Below are positions 33,033 through 41,416 of a DNA stretch of 44,411 nt, one piece after another; the stretch's first letter is position 1, and each line of letters opens with the position of its first letter. This DNA comes from an uncultured Collinsella sp. (GTDB taxonomy: Bacteria; Actinomycetota; Coriobacteriia; Coriobacteriales; Coriobacteriaceae). Both the position numbers and the translations under genes were made by a program. The stretch is taken from positions 1-44,411 of the forward strand of contig CABRGB010000009.1 of NCBI GenBank assembly GCA_902470345.1. The letters are read 5' to 3'. Below the pieces are notes generated by a model. That model did no database searches, was not told the DNA's origin, and saw only the letters and a list, made by a program, of their open reading frames with translations.

Positions 33033-34323
33033 GGCCGTACTCCTCCCTCTCAAGCGTATCAAAAGGAGCCGCCAGCTTCTCGTAGGCGACCTCAGTCGAG
33101 CCGGTTATTTCGGCAAAGCGAGAGCGTCCGTCAGCGCAGGTCTCCGCGAGATAATATGAGCACAATCCATCAACAGCGTGCTTCTTAGAATACACTTCGA
33201 TCGCATTCAAGAAATATGGACTATGGGTGCTCATTAAGACGTGCATCCCGAGCTCTTTCTGGAGCAGCACGATTATCTCGGCGAAGGCCAGCTGCCATGC
33301 AGGATGAAGATGAATCTCGGGTTCATCGAGGATAATAGTCCCTCCGGCATCTAGCGCGCCGGACTTCAAGAGCACCTTCATGATGGCGAACGTCTTCAAG
33401 CCAGCAGAAAGGTTCCCAGGCTCCAACCCCCGAGCGAAGCCCTCTTCGAGATACGTAAGGTGACCGCGACTTTCGCTCCTCTCGAAATACCCCGGACATA
33501 AGGAGGAGACCTTGTCCATGAGAACCTTCAGGTGCCGCTCCTTCGCGATCTCGTCGAACAGCGAGGACTCGCTGTCATCGTTACGGATGGTCGCCTGAAT
33601 CAAATCTTGCCGCAGCTCCTCCTGGTGTCCAAGGAGGGGCCTGAACCGAAAAGCGGGGCCGTAGGGCCCTCCGAGAGAATCGATCAGGAACGGGTCGTCC
33701 AGATAATGCGCCCTGAATCGCAAAACCCTCCTATCGTGCACCTCCGCCACCTCGTCACCTGCAACCGAGAAAACCGTAGATGCGTCCTTTATCTGGAGTT
33801 CGACCTTCCCGGGCTCTTCGCCGAAAACCGAATTGATCTGGCCGTTGAACTCGCTTTGGAACCTGTTTGTCGCAATCGCACGAAATACCTCATCATCGGA
33901 GATATCCATGATCTCGATAATCTGATCGGCAACTCCTGCTACGCCATTCGTGAAATCGGATTCGATCTCACGGGAGATCTCCTCCCCGTAATACTCCTTT
34001 ATCTCATCAATAAGCTCGTCCCTCGTGCACTCGCCCGAAAAAACCCTGTCGATGAAACCATTCATTCTTCCAGCAGTTCGCCTGTGGCGAGACGTGGAGT
34101 CGAGAGGGCCTCCCACATATGCCTTCCTGATGGCGCGTTCAACACTATTGCGCCTCATGCGGTCGATTTTGTTCTCCGAATCGGACATGCTGTTGAAGGC
34201 CGCATAAAGCGCTTTTCCAACCGTGCTTTTCCCCGTCCCGTTCTCCCCGGCGATCACGGCAATGCCATTAATCTCGATATCGGCCTCAGCGACCCTGCCG
34301 ATGTTTTTCACCTTGATTTTCAA
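33025..34323 (-). CDS. AAA/ABC-type ATPase (AAA_21/OLD-like, no Toprim)
   Basis: 432 residues from TTG 34323. Walker A GENGTGKST (26-34), a long middle region with charged helices, a signature-like NLSAGLKTFAIMK, Walker B GTIILDEPEIHLHP and H-loop LMSTHSPYFLNA. This is the compact ATPase type found in many phage-defence pairs (for example with Toprim, HNH or DUF4435 partners). It ends too early to carry its own Toprim. Gene content around it (island, transposase remnants) fits defence, but that role is inference. Confidence 0.8.
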   Translation of the reverse strand: MKIKVKNIGRVAEADIEINGIAVIAGENGTGKSTVGKALYAAFNSMSDSENKIDRMRRNSVERAIRKAYVGGPLDSTSRHRRTAGRMNGFIDRVFSGECTRDELIDEIKEYYGEEISREIESDFTNGVAGVADQIIEIMDISDDEVFRAIATNRFQSEFNGQINSVFGEEPGKVELQIKDASTVFSVAGDEVAEVHDRRVLRFRAHYLDDPFLIDSLGGPYGPAFRFRPLLGHQEELRQDLIQATIRNDDSESSLFDEIAKERHLKVLMDKVSSLCPGYFERSESRGHLTYLEEGFARGLEPGNLSAGLKTFAIMKVLLKSGALDAGGTIILDEPEIHLHPAWQLAFAEIIVLLQKELGMHVLMSTHSPYFLNAIEVYSKKHAVDGLCSYYLAETCADGRSRFAEITGSTEVAYEKLAAPFDTLEREEYGLE

Positions 34324-34617
34324 TGCATATCACCAGCTCTAAACTCGCGAGACTCAATAGCTCGATTATCGCACAGGGAGATCGACTTCTCGAGGACTCC
34401 CTAAATGGAACGCGCGGGGAGGACATGGCTCGCCGCCGTCCGCTTTGCGTTCGCGCGGGGAAGGGTGACGACCAGGGGCCTCTCCGGGCTCATCAAGAGG
34501 AGCGCCGGATCCTCCTCGTCCATTTGAACTGTATTGTATCCCAGGACACTTGACTTAGAGGAATGGCGTTGAGCGGCGATAATCGTTTCAGCGCCAAAAA
34601 GAAAGGAGTGTTCAGTC

Positions 34618-34885
34618 ATGGCAGATAGGCTCTCCTGCACAGCGGGGCACCGCACCGAGGCCGCAGACTTCGCCGTCGCGTCGGGGAAGCCCATCGCCCA
34701 AGTGGCCGCCGACCTCGGCATCAATGAGAAGATCCTGGGAAGATGGGTGACGGTCAGAAAGAAGGAACTGGCCAACCACCCGGTCGCGGCGGCCGCGGCC
34801 AAGACCGAGACCGCCGAGATGAGGGCCGCCCGCAAGTGCATGCGCGAGCTCGAGCTCGAGAACGAGTTCCTAAAAAGCCCCGACC
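34618..34885 (+). pseudogene. IS3-family orfA remnant
   Basis: The N-terminal HTH (DFAVASGKPIAQVAADLGIN) and leucine-zipper-like ELELENEFLK match IS3-type OrfA. The frame then runs into unrelated hairpin sequence instead of continuing into orfB, which is absent. An IS-end-like sequence (CCAGGACACTTGAC) occurs around 34540. Between 34324 and 34617 I see no reliable gene. It marks the right edge of the island. Confidence 0.7.
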
Positions 34886-35007
34886 TCACATTGGAGGCCG
34901 GGGCCAGTAGATTTTTGGGACATGTCTAGAAATCTACCCATGCGGGAAGCGGCATGTGCCGAGCATGTCGCGTGCTAGGTTTTGAGGCATGCCACAAAAC
35001 CTAGCAC
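34877..35007. repeat. Cluster of three hairpins downstream of galE
   Basis: GCCCCGACCTC/GAGGCCGGGGC (34877-34887 with 34894-34904), GTAGATTT/AAATCTAC (34907-34914 with 34930-34937) and a perfect 13-bp stem (34972-34984 with 34995-35007). The last two have loops centred on CATG and similar stem composition, suggesting related units, possibly ends of a small mobile element. The third could end galE transcripts but has no T-run. Confidence 0.6.
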
Positions 35008-35017
35008 GGGGGAGTGG

Positions 35018-36079
35018 CTACTCAGCGTCGGCGAAGCCGTTGGGGTTGTGGCTCTGCCAGTTCCAGCTATCGCGGCACATATCCGCGATGTCGTACTGAG
35101 CCTTCCAGCCCATCATGCGCTCGGCCTTGGAGGCATCGCACCAGTTGGCAGCGATGTCGCCGGCGCGGCGCTCGCGGATCACGTAGGGCAGCTCCTTGCC
35201 GCAGGCCTTGGAGAAGGCGGCGACGACCTCGAGTACCGAGGTACCGGTGCCGGTGCCCAGGTTAAAGATCTCGACGCCGGTCTTGCCGTTCATCCAGTTA
35301 AGGGCGGCAACGTGACCGGAGGCCAGATCGCACACGTGGATGTAGTCGCGCACACCGGTGCCGTCGGGTGTGGGGTAGTCGTTGCCAAAGACCTGAACGG
35401 CCTCGAGCTTGCCCACGGCAACCTGCGCGACATAGGGCACCAGGTTGTTGGGGATGCCCTTGGGATCCTCGCCGATCAGGCCCGACGGATGGGCGCCGAT
35501 GGGATTGAAATAACGGAGCAGCACAACGTCCCACTCGGGGTCGGCGGTGTGAACGTCCATAAGGATCTGCTCGATCATCCACTTGGTCCAGCCATAGGGG
35601 TTGGTTGCGGGCTTCTTGGGGTCTTCCTCGGTGACGGGCGGGTTGTCCGGGTCGCCGTAGACGGTCGAGGAGCTCGAGAAGATGATGGACTTGCAGCCAT
35701 GGTTGCGCATGACGTCGATGAGCACCAGGGTGTTCTCGATGTTGTTGTGGTAGTACTCGACGGGCTTGCTCACCGACTCGCCGACGGCCTTAAAGCCGGC
35801 GAAGTGGATGACGCGGTCGATCTGATGGGTGTCGAAGATCTTGTTCATGGCCTCGCGGTCGAGCACGTTGGCCTCGTAGAAGGTGAGGTTCTTGGCAGCC
35901 TCTTCGCCCACGATGGTCTTGACGCGGTCGACGGCGATGGCGCTGGAGTTGGAGAGGTCATCGACGATGACGACCTGGTAGCCGCCCTCGAGCAGCTGAA
36001 CGACGGTGTGCGAGCCGATAAAACCGGCGCCACCGGTTACGAGGACGCAGGTGTCTTTGGGGTCGAGTGCTTTGGACAT
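35018..36079 (-). CDS. galE: UDP-glucose 4-epimerase
   Basis: 353 residues, AGGAGA before ATG. The nucleotide-binding motif TGGAGFIGS (15-23), the catalytic Ser/Thr region SSSSTVYG, and YGWTKW with the YxxxK pair are all present. It interconverts UDP-glucose and UDP-galactose using bound NAD, in the Leloir pathway and for surface polysaccharides. It stands alone on the minus strand and forms the right core boundary of the island. Confidence 0.96.
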   Translation of the reverse strand: MSKALDPKDTCVLVTGGAGFIGSHTVVQLLEGGYQVVIVDDLSNSSAIAVDRVKTIVGEEAAKNLTFYEANVLDREAMNKIFDTHQIDRVIHFAGFKAVGESVSKPVEYYHNNIENTLVLIDVMRNHGCKSIIFSSSSTVYGDPDNPPVTEEDPKKPATNPYGWTKWMIEQILMDVHTADPEWDVVLLRYFNPIGAHPSGLIGEDPKGIPNNLVPYVAQVAVGKLEAVQVFGNDYPTPDGTGVRDYIHVCDLASGHVAALNWMNGKTGVEIFNLGTGTGTSVLEVVAAFSKACGKELPYVIRERRAGDIAANWCDASKAERMMGWKAQYDIADMCRDSWNWQSHNPNGFADAE

Positions 36080-36346
36080 GTAGTCTCCTATCGAATCAGG
36101 AACACTTCTTCAGGGGAGTATAGCGCAGGCAGGGGCACCCAAAAGGTGCAGGGCAGGAAAAGCAGATGAACATGCTAACGTACTCATTGAAATGTTTGGC
36201 GTGGGCGTAACCTTGACTTTGACGTTTGCATACGAGCCGCCGACCATACGGTTTGCTGCCGTTCGTGGAAATCGTTGGGATGCGCCGGATGTACGCTAAT
36301 ATGTATGAGTTGAGCGACATATAAATAAACATGTAACGGAGTAGAT

Positions 36347-37555
36347 ATGTCACCAAACAGCGATTCCATCCTTTCCCAGGAGCTTTCGCGTCGCACTGCC
36401 CTCAAGGCCCTGTTCGGCGCAGCTTCTGCAGCCGTTCTTTTTGGTCTGCCCGCTCGCGCCCATGCTGCGGAGGCCACCAAGGAAACCACCGACAAGCTCA
36501 ATGCGGCCCAGGCTCAGCTTGACGAGGTCCAGGCCCAGCTCGACAGCATCGCAAATGAATACGCGGCGCTGGCCAACAAGAACGCCCAGACCCTCAACGA
36601 TATCGAGGGCGTACAGGGCCAGATTGACAGCACGCAGGCGCAGATTGACGAAAAGAAGGCCGAGCTCAAAAAGAAGCGCGGCGATCTTTCCGATCGCGTT
36701 TCCGCCAGCTATAAGTCGGGCGGCACCAACATCCTGTCGCTGCTGCTCGCCTCGGGCTCGTTTGAGGAGCTCGTCGCCAATGCGCACTATGTTGAGAAGA
36801 TCAACAAGAGCGACCGCGACGCCATCGAGGACATTCAGACCATCCAGGAAGAGCTCGATGCGCAAAAGACCGAGCTTGAGTCGCAGAAGGCCGACTTGGA
36901 GAAGCTCAAGGATCAGCAGACTGCCCAGATGCAGGACATGCAGGCCAAGCAGCAAGAAGTCCAGACCGTGCTGAGCGGTCTTTCCGACGACGTCAAGGAG
37001 CTCATGGCTCAGCGTGATTCCGAGATTCTCGCTGCCGCCCAGGCCGAGGAGGCTGCCAGGAAGGCCGCCGCTGCTGCCGCGGCCGCCGCGAACAAGAACA
37101 ATTCCTACTCGGGTGGTTCGAGCTCGGGTGGTGGATCGTATGCGCCCGGAACTCCGCAGCAGAATGCCGGCTCGGGCAAGCAGCAGGCCGTCGTCAACGC
37201 GTGCTACTCCACGCCTTCGCCGGGTCAGAACTGGTGCGCGGCGTGGGTTACCAATGTCTTCCGTAACGCCGGCGTTGGCTACTTTGGCGGTAACGCGTGC
37301 GATATGTTTAACGCCTGGTGCTATAGCTCCGACCGCTCGGCGCTGCAGGTGGGTATGATTGTTGCCGACTCATCGCATAGCGGCACCGGCATACCGGGCC
37401 TGATCTATGGCCACGTGGGCATCTACGTTGGCGGCGGCATCGTTATGAGTAACGAGGGCGCCATCACGTCGAGGTCGCTTGACTCGTTCATTGGGTTCTA
37501 CGGCACTGGCTCTGGCGTGCGCTGGGGCTGGCTTGGCGGTATTGCGCTGTCGTAA
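36347..37555 (+). CDS. Secreted coiled-coil cell-wall hydrolase, NlpC/P60-like
   Basis: 402 residues, ACGGAG before ATG. The N-terminal signal has a twin-arginine-like SRRTALKALFG, a hydrophobic run and AHA cleavage. Residues about 45-235 form a long coiled coil, as in PcsB/RipA-like hydrolases that interact with division machinery. A Ala-rich then Gly/Ser-rich linker follows. The C-terminal catalytic domain has Cys297 (NWCAAWV) and His356 (GHVGIYVGGG). It would cleave peptidoglycan peptides outside the cell. It is flanked by galE and a palindromic repeat; monocistronic. Confidence 0.88.
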   Translation: MSPNSDSILSQELSRRTALKALFGAASAAVLFGLPARAHAAEATKETTDKLNAAQAQLDEVQAQLDSIANEYAALANKNAQTLNDIEGVQGQIDSTQAQIDEKKAELKKKRGDLSDRVSASYKSGGTNILSLLLASGSFEELVANAHYVEKINKSDRDAIEDIQTIQEELDAQKTELESQKADLEKLKDQQTAQMQDMQAKQQEVQTVLSGLSDDVKELMAQRDSEILAAAQAEEAARKAAAAAAAAANKNNSYSGGSSSGGGSYAPGTPQQNAGSGKQQAVVNACYSTPSPGQNWCAAWVTNVFRNAGVGYFGGNACDMFNAWCYSSDRSALQVGMIVADSSHSGTGIPGLIYGHVGIYVGGGIVMSNEGAITSRSLDSFIGFYGTGSGVRWGWLGGIALS

Positions 37556-37563
37556 AGCCGACT

Positions 37564-37699
37564 GGGCCGCGTGCCCGCCCGCAATATATTTGATTGCCTG
37601 CTCGGGCAGTCCTGCGCAAGACGAAGGCCACATTAAGTGGCCTTCTTTGCGTGCGGAACTCGCGATCAATCAAATATATTGCGGGCGGGCACGCGGCCC
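37564..37699. repeat. Palindromic repeat with conserved core, copy 2
   Basis: Arms 37564-37596 and 37667-37699 are perfectly complementary over 33 nt, with an AT-rich inner part (CAATATATTTGATTG). The core 37597-37666 resembles that of copy 1, including the GAAGGCCAC-ATTAA-GTGGCCTTC hairpin and the AACTCGCGAT end. Arm sequences of the two copies are unrelated. It follows the hydrolase gene directly. Confidence 0.85.
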
Positions 37700-37751
37700 T
37701 CTCGGGTCCTGAGCGCGATACACCGGACTGGTTGTCTGATATAAAGATGGC

Positions 37752-37776
37752 GAAGGCCCCTTTCGGGGCCTTCTTT
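37752..37776. terminator. Terminator hairpin beside the duplicated murB end
   Basis: GAAGGCCCC-TTTC-GGGGCCTTC followed by TTTGTT on the plus strand. It lies just past the left murB-like stop on the minus strand and was probably the original murB terminator before insertion. Confidence 0.6.
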
Positions 37777-37784
37777 GTTAAAGG

Positions 37785-37809
37785 AATTCGCCTACTCGGT
37801 GGACTTCGG
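37785..37809. repeat. Left 25-bp direct repeat (murB 3' end copy)
   Basis: Identical over 25 bp to 38474-38498. On the minus strand it and the next bases encode EVHRVGEFL followed by TAA, the same last residues as MurB but with different codons for F, L and stop. This is the signature of an insertion that brought its own copy of the gene end. Confidence 0.85.
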
Positions 37810-37936
37810 TTTTGGAATTTGGAGCCGACGGCTCATCAAAGTGGAAAATGAAATATAACCTAGCTGCAATAATCGCCTTGTTGCGAACTCGAACTGATCA
37901 TGTAGATCTAAAATAGCCGCAATATACAATTGTCGT

Positions 37937-38398
37937 GTGGTGCGTTGGGTTGGAGCTGCTGCGGGTCCTATATGGATTGCGGTCTTGCGCCCCGATGTTC
38001 AAACAGGTTTCTCTCTAGACGGGAAGTTGCTCATGGACACCATATATGACGGAGACGACTGGGTCGATCATTATAGTTGGCGACTAGTCGGCTCGGATGA
38101 CAATGGGGATGTGGTGTTTGATGGACTATGTCCAAAGCATCTCCATCCTTTTGTCTCGTCGTTAATTGAGAGTTCCGCTCGTGTTGCCCCCTACAGCTCG
38201 GCGTCGCTTCATGATACGGACGTTTTGAAGACCATAAAGGAATCAATTGACGAGGGCACGATGAGTAGCTTGCTGTTTTCTCGGCTTGTGGGGCTAGATG
38301 AGATTGGCTCGAAACGACTGCTTGCGGGCGAAAAGGTGGAACTCACTTATCGGTCGATGATTTCAATCCTGCGGATGGCCGATGTTCTTCGCAAATAA
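37937..38398 (+). CDS. Hypothetical protein carried between murB repeats
   Basis: 153 residues from GTG 37937, or 121 from ATG 38033, which has a weak GGGAAG site; the start is uncertain. I recognise no family. The N-terminal part is beta-like (DGDDWVDHYSWRLVG, DDNGDVVFDG); the C-terminal part is helical (LKTIKESIDEGTMSSLLFSRLVGL, RSMISILRMADVLRK). It is more AT-rich than its neighbours, and is the only gene between the two direct repeats. A good terminator follows. Confidence 0.55.
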   Translation: MVRWVGAAAGPIWIAVLRPDVQTGFSLDGKLLMDTIYDGDDWVDHYSWRLVGSDDNGDVVFDGLCPKHLHPFVSSLIESSARVAPYSSASLHDTDVLKTIKESIDEGTMSSLLFSRLVGLDEIGSKRLLAGEKVELTYRSMISILRMADVLRK

Positions 38399-38403
38399 AT
38401 GAA

Positions 38404-38440
38404 AACGGGACAAGTGAGCTACATCACTTGTCCCGTTATT
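38404..38440 (+). terminator. Terminator of the hypothetical gene
   Basis: A perfect 14-bp stem (38404-38417 with 38424-38437) followed by ATTAATTA. Confidence 0.8.
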
Positions 38441-38466
38441 AATTAAAGTGGACCGCGGCGAGCGGG

Positions 38467-39429
38467 CTATAAAAATTCGCCTACTCGGTGGACTTCGGGT
38501 TGTAGGTCTACTCCGAATTGGTCCTTGACGGTTGCCTGGATGTGGCGGATGAGTTCGTCGACGTCGGCGGCGGTGGCGTGGTCGGCGTTGACGATGAAGC
38601 CGCAGTGTTTTTCGCTCACCTGCGCGCCGCCGACAGCATGGCCGCGCAGGCCGGCATCCATGATGAGCTTGCCGGCAAAGTAGCCCTCGGGGCGTTTGAA
38701 AGTGGAGCCGGCGCTCGGCATGTCGAGCGGCTGCTTGTCCTCGCGGCGCTGGCGGTAGTCGTCCATGTCGGCCTTGATCATCGCGGCGTTGCCCGGGGCG
38801 AGGTGAAAGGTGGCAGAGAGCACGATAAAGCCGTCGTCGGCGATGCGGCTCTTGCGATAGCCCAGGTTAAGCTCGTCGACATCGAACTCAATGATATTGC
38901 CGCTGCCGCGGGTGCCGTCGTCGAGCGCGCGGGCGGGCTTATAGACGCGCACGGACTCCAAAACATCGGCCATGCAGGCGCCGTAGGCACCGGCGTTCAT
39001 ATAGCAGGCGCCGCCGACCGAGCCGGGGATGCCCGAGAGGGGCTCCATGCCGGTGAGGCAGGCTTCGGCGGCAGCCGCGGCGACATCGGAAAGCAAGGCG
39101 CCGGCTGCTGCCGTAACATGCGTGCCGTCGACGGTGATGTTAGAGAGGCCTTCGCCCAGTGCCACGACGACGCCGCGGATGCCCCTGTCGCCGACGAGTA
39201 GGTCGGAGCCGTTGCCCACGATGGTGAGGGGCAGATCGCAGCGATAGCAGGTATCGAGCGTGGCGACGAGGCCCTGCTCGGTATCGGGCGTGACAAAGAC
39301 GTCGGCCGGGCCGCCGATCTTAAACGTGGTGTGCTCGCGCATGGGCTCGCTCATCAGTACGTTGTCCTCGCCGGCAACGCCAGCAAGCGCGCACAGCAGG
39401 TCCTCGTTAAAAAAGTCGTTCTCGTGCAT
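38467..39429 (-). CDS. murB: UDP-N-acetylenolpyruvoylglucosamine reductase
   Basis: ATG 39429 with AAGGCGG upstream gives 320 residues; the frame is open 15 codons further up without a better site. FAD-binding region TIVGNGSDLLVGDRG, PGSVGGACYMNAGAYG, the catalytic-site Ser in AGSTFKRPEG, and PEVHRVGEFL at the end containing the conserved Glu. It reduces the enolpyruvyl intermediate to UDP-MurNAc in peptidoglycan synthesis. Its last codons are part of a 25-bp direct repeat shared with 37785-37809. Confidence 0.95.
   Translation of the reverse strand: MHENDFFNEDLLCALAGVAGEDNVLMSEPMREHTTFKIGGPADVFVTPDTEQGLVATLDTCYRCDLPLTIVGNGSDLLVGDRGIRGVVVALGEGLSNITVDGTHVTAAAGALLSDVAAAAAEACLTGMEPLSGIPGSVGGACYMNAGAYGACMADVLESVRVYKPARALDDGTRGSGNIIEFDVDELNLGYRKSRIADDGFIVLSATFHLAPGNAAMIKADMDDYRQRREDKQPLDMPSAGSTFKRPEGYFAGKLIMDAGLRGHAVGGAQVSEKHCGFIVNADHATAADVDELIRHIQATVKDQFGVDLQPEVHRVGEFL
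38474..38498. repeat. Right 25-bp direct repeat inside the murB 3' end
   Basis: The 25 bp covering the last codons of murB, identical to 37785-37809. The two repeats delimit about 690 bp with one gene and no recombinase. Confidence 0.85.
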
Positions 39430-39612
39430 ACGAATATCCGCCTTTTGGTGGTCGTTGTCATCAATCGATTGCAATATACCCCACCCGGACGGATTTGGTG
39501 CGCTGGCGGCGATAAAACAGCCGTCTACCGGATTGGTAAAGTGTTTATCACCGAGGTAGAGGGGTAGTCGCTATACTTTCAAGAGATTGCGCGTAAACCC
39601 GGAAGGAGCGAG

Positions 39613-40641
39613 ATGGCCAACAAAGTCACCCTCAAGCAGATCGCCCAGGAGGTGGGGCTTTCCCCCTCGTCGGTCTCGCTTGTGCTCAATAATCGGCCCT
39701 GTCGCATCTCGGAAGAAAACCGCAAGCTCATCAAAGAGGTCGCGGCGCGCAACCACTATGTTCCCAACCAGATCGCGCGCAGCCTGGTCATGCGCGAGTC
39801 GCGCACCCTGGGCCTTATCGTCCCTAACATCGAGAGCCGCTTTTTTGCCTCGCTCGCCGGTAGCCTGGAAAAGCGCTGCCGCGAGGACGGCTATGCGCTC
39901 TTCATTACCAGCTCGGGCGGAAGCGCCGATGACGATCTGGAGCTGCTGCGCCAGCTGGTGACGCGCGGCGTTGATGGCGTCTTCCTGGTCGTAGGCGACG
40001 AGTTCTCCGACGACCGCGCCCTGCGCGAAGAAGTCAGCCATCTGCCTATTCCTGCCGTGATGGTCGACCGTGCCATTGAGGGGCTCGAGTGCGACAAGGT
40101 GATGTTCGACCACGAGATGGGCGGCTACATGGCCACGCGGTATCTGATTGAGCAGGGTCATCGCCGCATCGCCTGTCTGGTTAACGCGCGTCGCTCCAAT
40201 ACGGGCCGCAAGCGACTTGCTGGCTATGAGCGCGCACTGCGCGAGGTGGGACTGCCCATCGACGCGCGCCTGGAGTTTGAGAGCGAGTACTACATTCCGA
40301 GCGCCTACGAGGCCTCGGAGGCGGTGCTCGCAACCGACGCCACTGCCGTGTTCGCAAGCTCGGACAACATTGCCCTCGGTTTGCTCAAGCGCTTGCACGA
40401 GATGGGGAAGAGCATCCCGGGCGATATCTCGGTCGTAAGCTATGACAACTCGGCCGCCGATGTTCTCTTTGAACCAGCGCTGACCGCGATTGAGCAGGAC
40501 CCTGGTGTCCTCGCGGAGCATGCTTTTGGCTGCATGTCCAAGCGTCTTGCCGGTAGGGGCGGTAGACGTGCCGAAGAGGTCGTTCTGGAGCCGGCGCTTA
40601 TCGTGAAGGGCAGCGTGCTTGACCTTACCGAATATAGCTAA
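39613..40641 (+). CDS. LacI-family transcriptional regulator
   Basis: 342 residues, GGAAGGAGCGAG before ATG. The N-terminal LacI HTH (VTLKQIAQEVGLSPSSVSLVLNN) and hinge (PNQIARSLV), then a periplasmic-binding-like effector domain (LGLIVPNIESRFFASLAG, DNIALGLLKRLHEMG, PGDISVVSYDNSA). Transcribed away from murB. Its target is unknown; it is one candidate reader of the TTGTTTAAACAA sites, but without direct evidence. Confidence 0.92.
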   Translation: MANKVTLKQIAQEVGLSPSSVSLVLNNRPCRISEENRKLIKEVAARNHYVPNQIARSLVMRESRTLGLIVPNIESRFFASLAGSLEKRCREDGYALFITSSGGSADDDLELLRQLVTRGVDGVFLVVGDEFSDDRALREEVSHLPIPAVMVDRAIEGLECDKVMFDHEMGGYMATRYLIEQGHRRIACLVNARRSNTGRKRLAGYERALREVGLPIDARLEFESEYYIPSAYEASEAVLATDATAVFASSDNIALGLLKRLHEMGKSIPGDISVVSYDNSAADVLFEPALTAIEQDPGVLAEHAFGCMSKRLAGRGGRRAEEVVLEPALIVKGSVLDLTEYS

Positions 40642-40695
40642 GCGCACTTGTTTGTTTGCATAGATTGCATGCGGAGTGTCCGCTATTTGCCGGCG

Positions 40696-40768
40696 GGGCC
40701 GGGGCGCCTGCTTTGTTTTGAGAGGTGGGCTTCGCGAACTTCTCAAAACAAAGCAGGCACCCCGGCCC
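40696..40768. repeat. Long inverted repeat after the LacI gene
   Basis: Arms 40696-40723 and 40741-40768 match at 27 of 28 positions around a 17-nt loop. The inner part CTTTGTTTTGAGA is AT-richer than the outer GGGCCGGGG, the same layering as the arms of the core-containing repeats, but the core is missing. It may act as a terminator for the LacI gene. Confidence 0.8.
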
Positions 40769-40889
40769 TCGTCCGTAAGCTCTTCCGCTGGGCGAGCCAT
40801 AGACGCCGCGCACCGATCTGCTAAAGCATGAGCTTGAAATTGGTGCTATATTCGGCTTGAGTTGTTTAATGCTAGTACGGGAGGCTGAT

Positions 40890-41378
40890 ATGGGGCTGTT
40901 CAAGAAGAAAAACCCGCAGGATGTCTTTGATCCCGATGTGTTTACCATCACGGATACGATTTTGGACCCGCCGCGGTTTACGTTTTTGCCGGCTATCTAC
41001 CAGGATGCCACGCATCGCAAGTGGGCCGTACATCAGCGCGGCGGCGAGCCGAAGATTTTTGACTATGCGGACGTGTTGCAGTGCGAAGTGGCCGAGGCGG
41101 GCGATCCGGAGGCCGAAGAAGCGGTCTCTAAACAGGAATTTGCCCAGCGTATCCTGGCAAATCCTGCCAAGGCGGCGAAAATAAACGCTGCCAAGCGTAA
41201 TATGTGTCTTGGTATGGGCGTTGTTGTGGCGGTTCAGACGGGAAAAGACGAGGTTTCCAAATTAGAGATTCCCGTTATGACCGACGAAGTCAAACGCGAT
41301 TCAAGTCTATATAAGTCGTATCGGAATGTCGCCGAGAAGATCAAGGCCGAATTTGATGCCATGGGAGGGCTGGCCTAA
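40890..41378 (+). CDS. Hypothetical cytoplasmic protein
   Basis: ATG 40890 with GGGAGG upstream; 162 residues, no signal or membrane span. It starts GLFKKKNPQDVFDPDVF, contains AVHQRGGEPKIFDYADVLQCEVAEAGDPEAEE, and ends in a helical EKIKAEFDAMGGLA. I recognise no catalytic motif; the 'FDYADVLxxEV' stretch recalls small stress-type proteins with a PH-like fold, but that is a guess. 38 bp upstream of the GntR pair. Confidence 0.7.
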   Translation: MGLFKKKNPQDVFDPDVFTITDTILDPPRFTFLPAIYQDATHRKWAVHQRGGEPKIFDYADVLQCEVAEAGDPEAEEAVSKQEFAQRILANPAKAAKINAAKRNMCLGMGVVVAVQTGKDEVSKLEIPVMTDEVKRDSSLYKSYRNVAEKIKAEFDAMGGLA

Positions 41379-41416
41379 TTTTGGCGGCATACGTTTCTGA
41401 ATGAGGAGTCTGTGCA

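Noticed and set aside
34404..34522. 39-codon plus-strand frame and an opposing minus-strand frame before the IS3 remnant
   Set aside because: Both are short, lack recognisable motifs and lie in a stretch of rearranged sequence; no strand preference can be argued.
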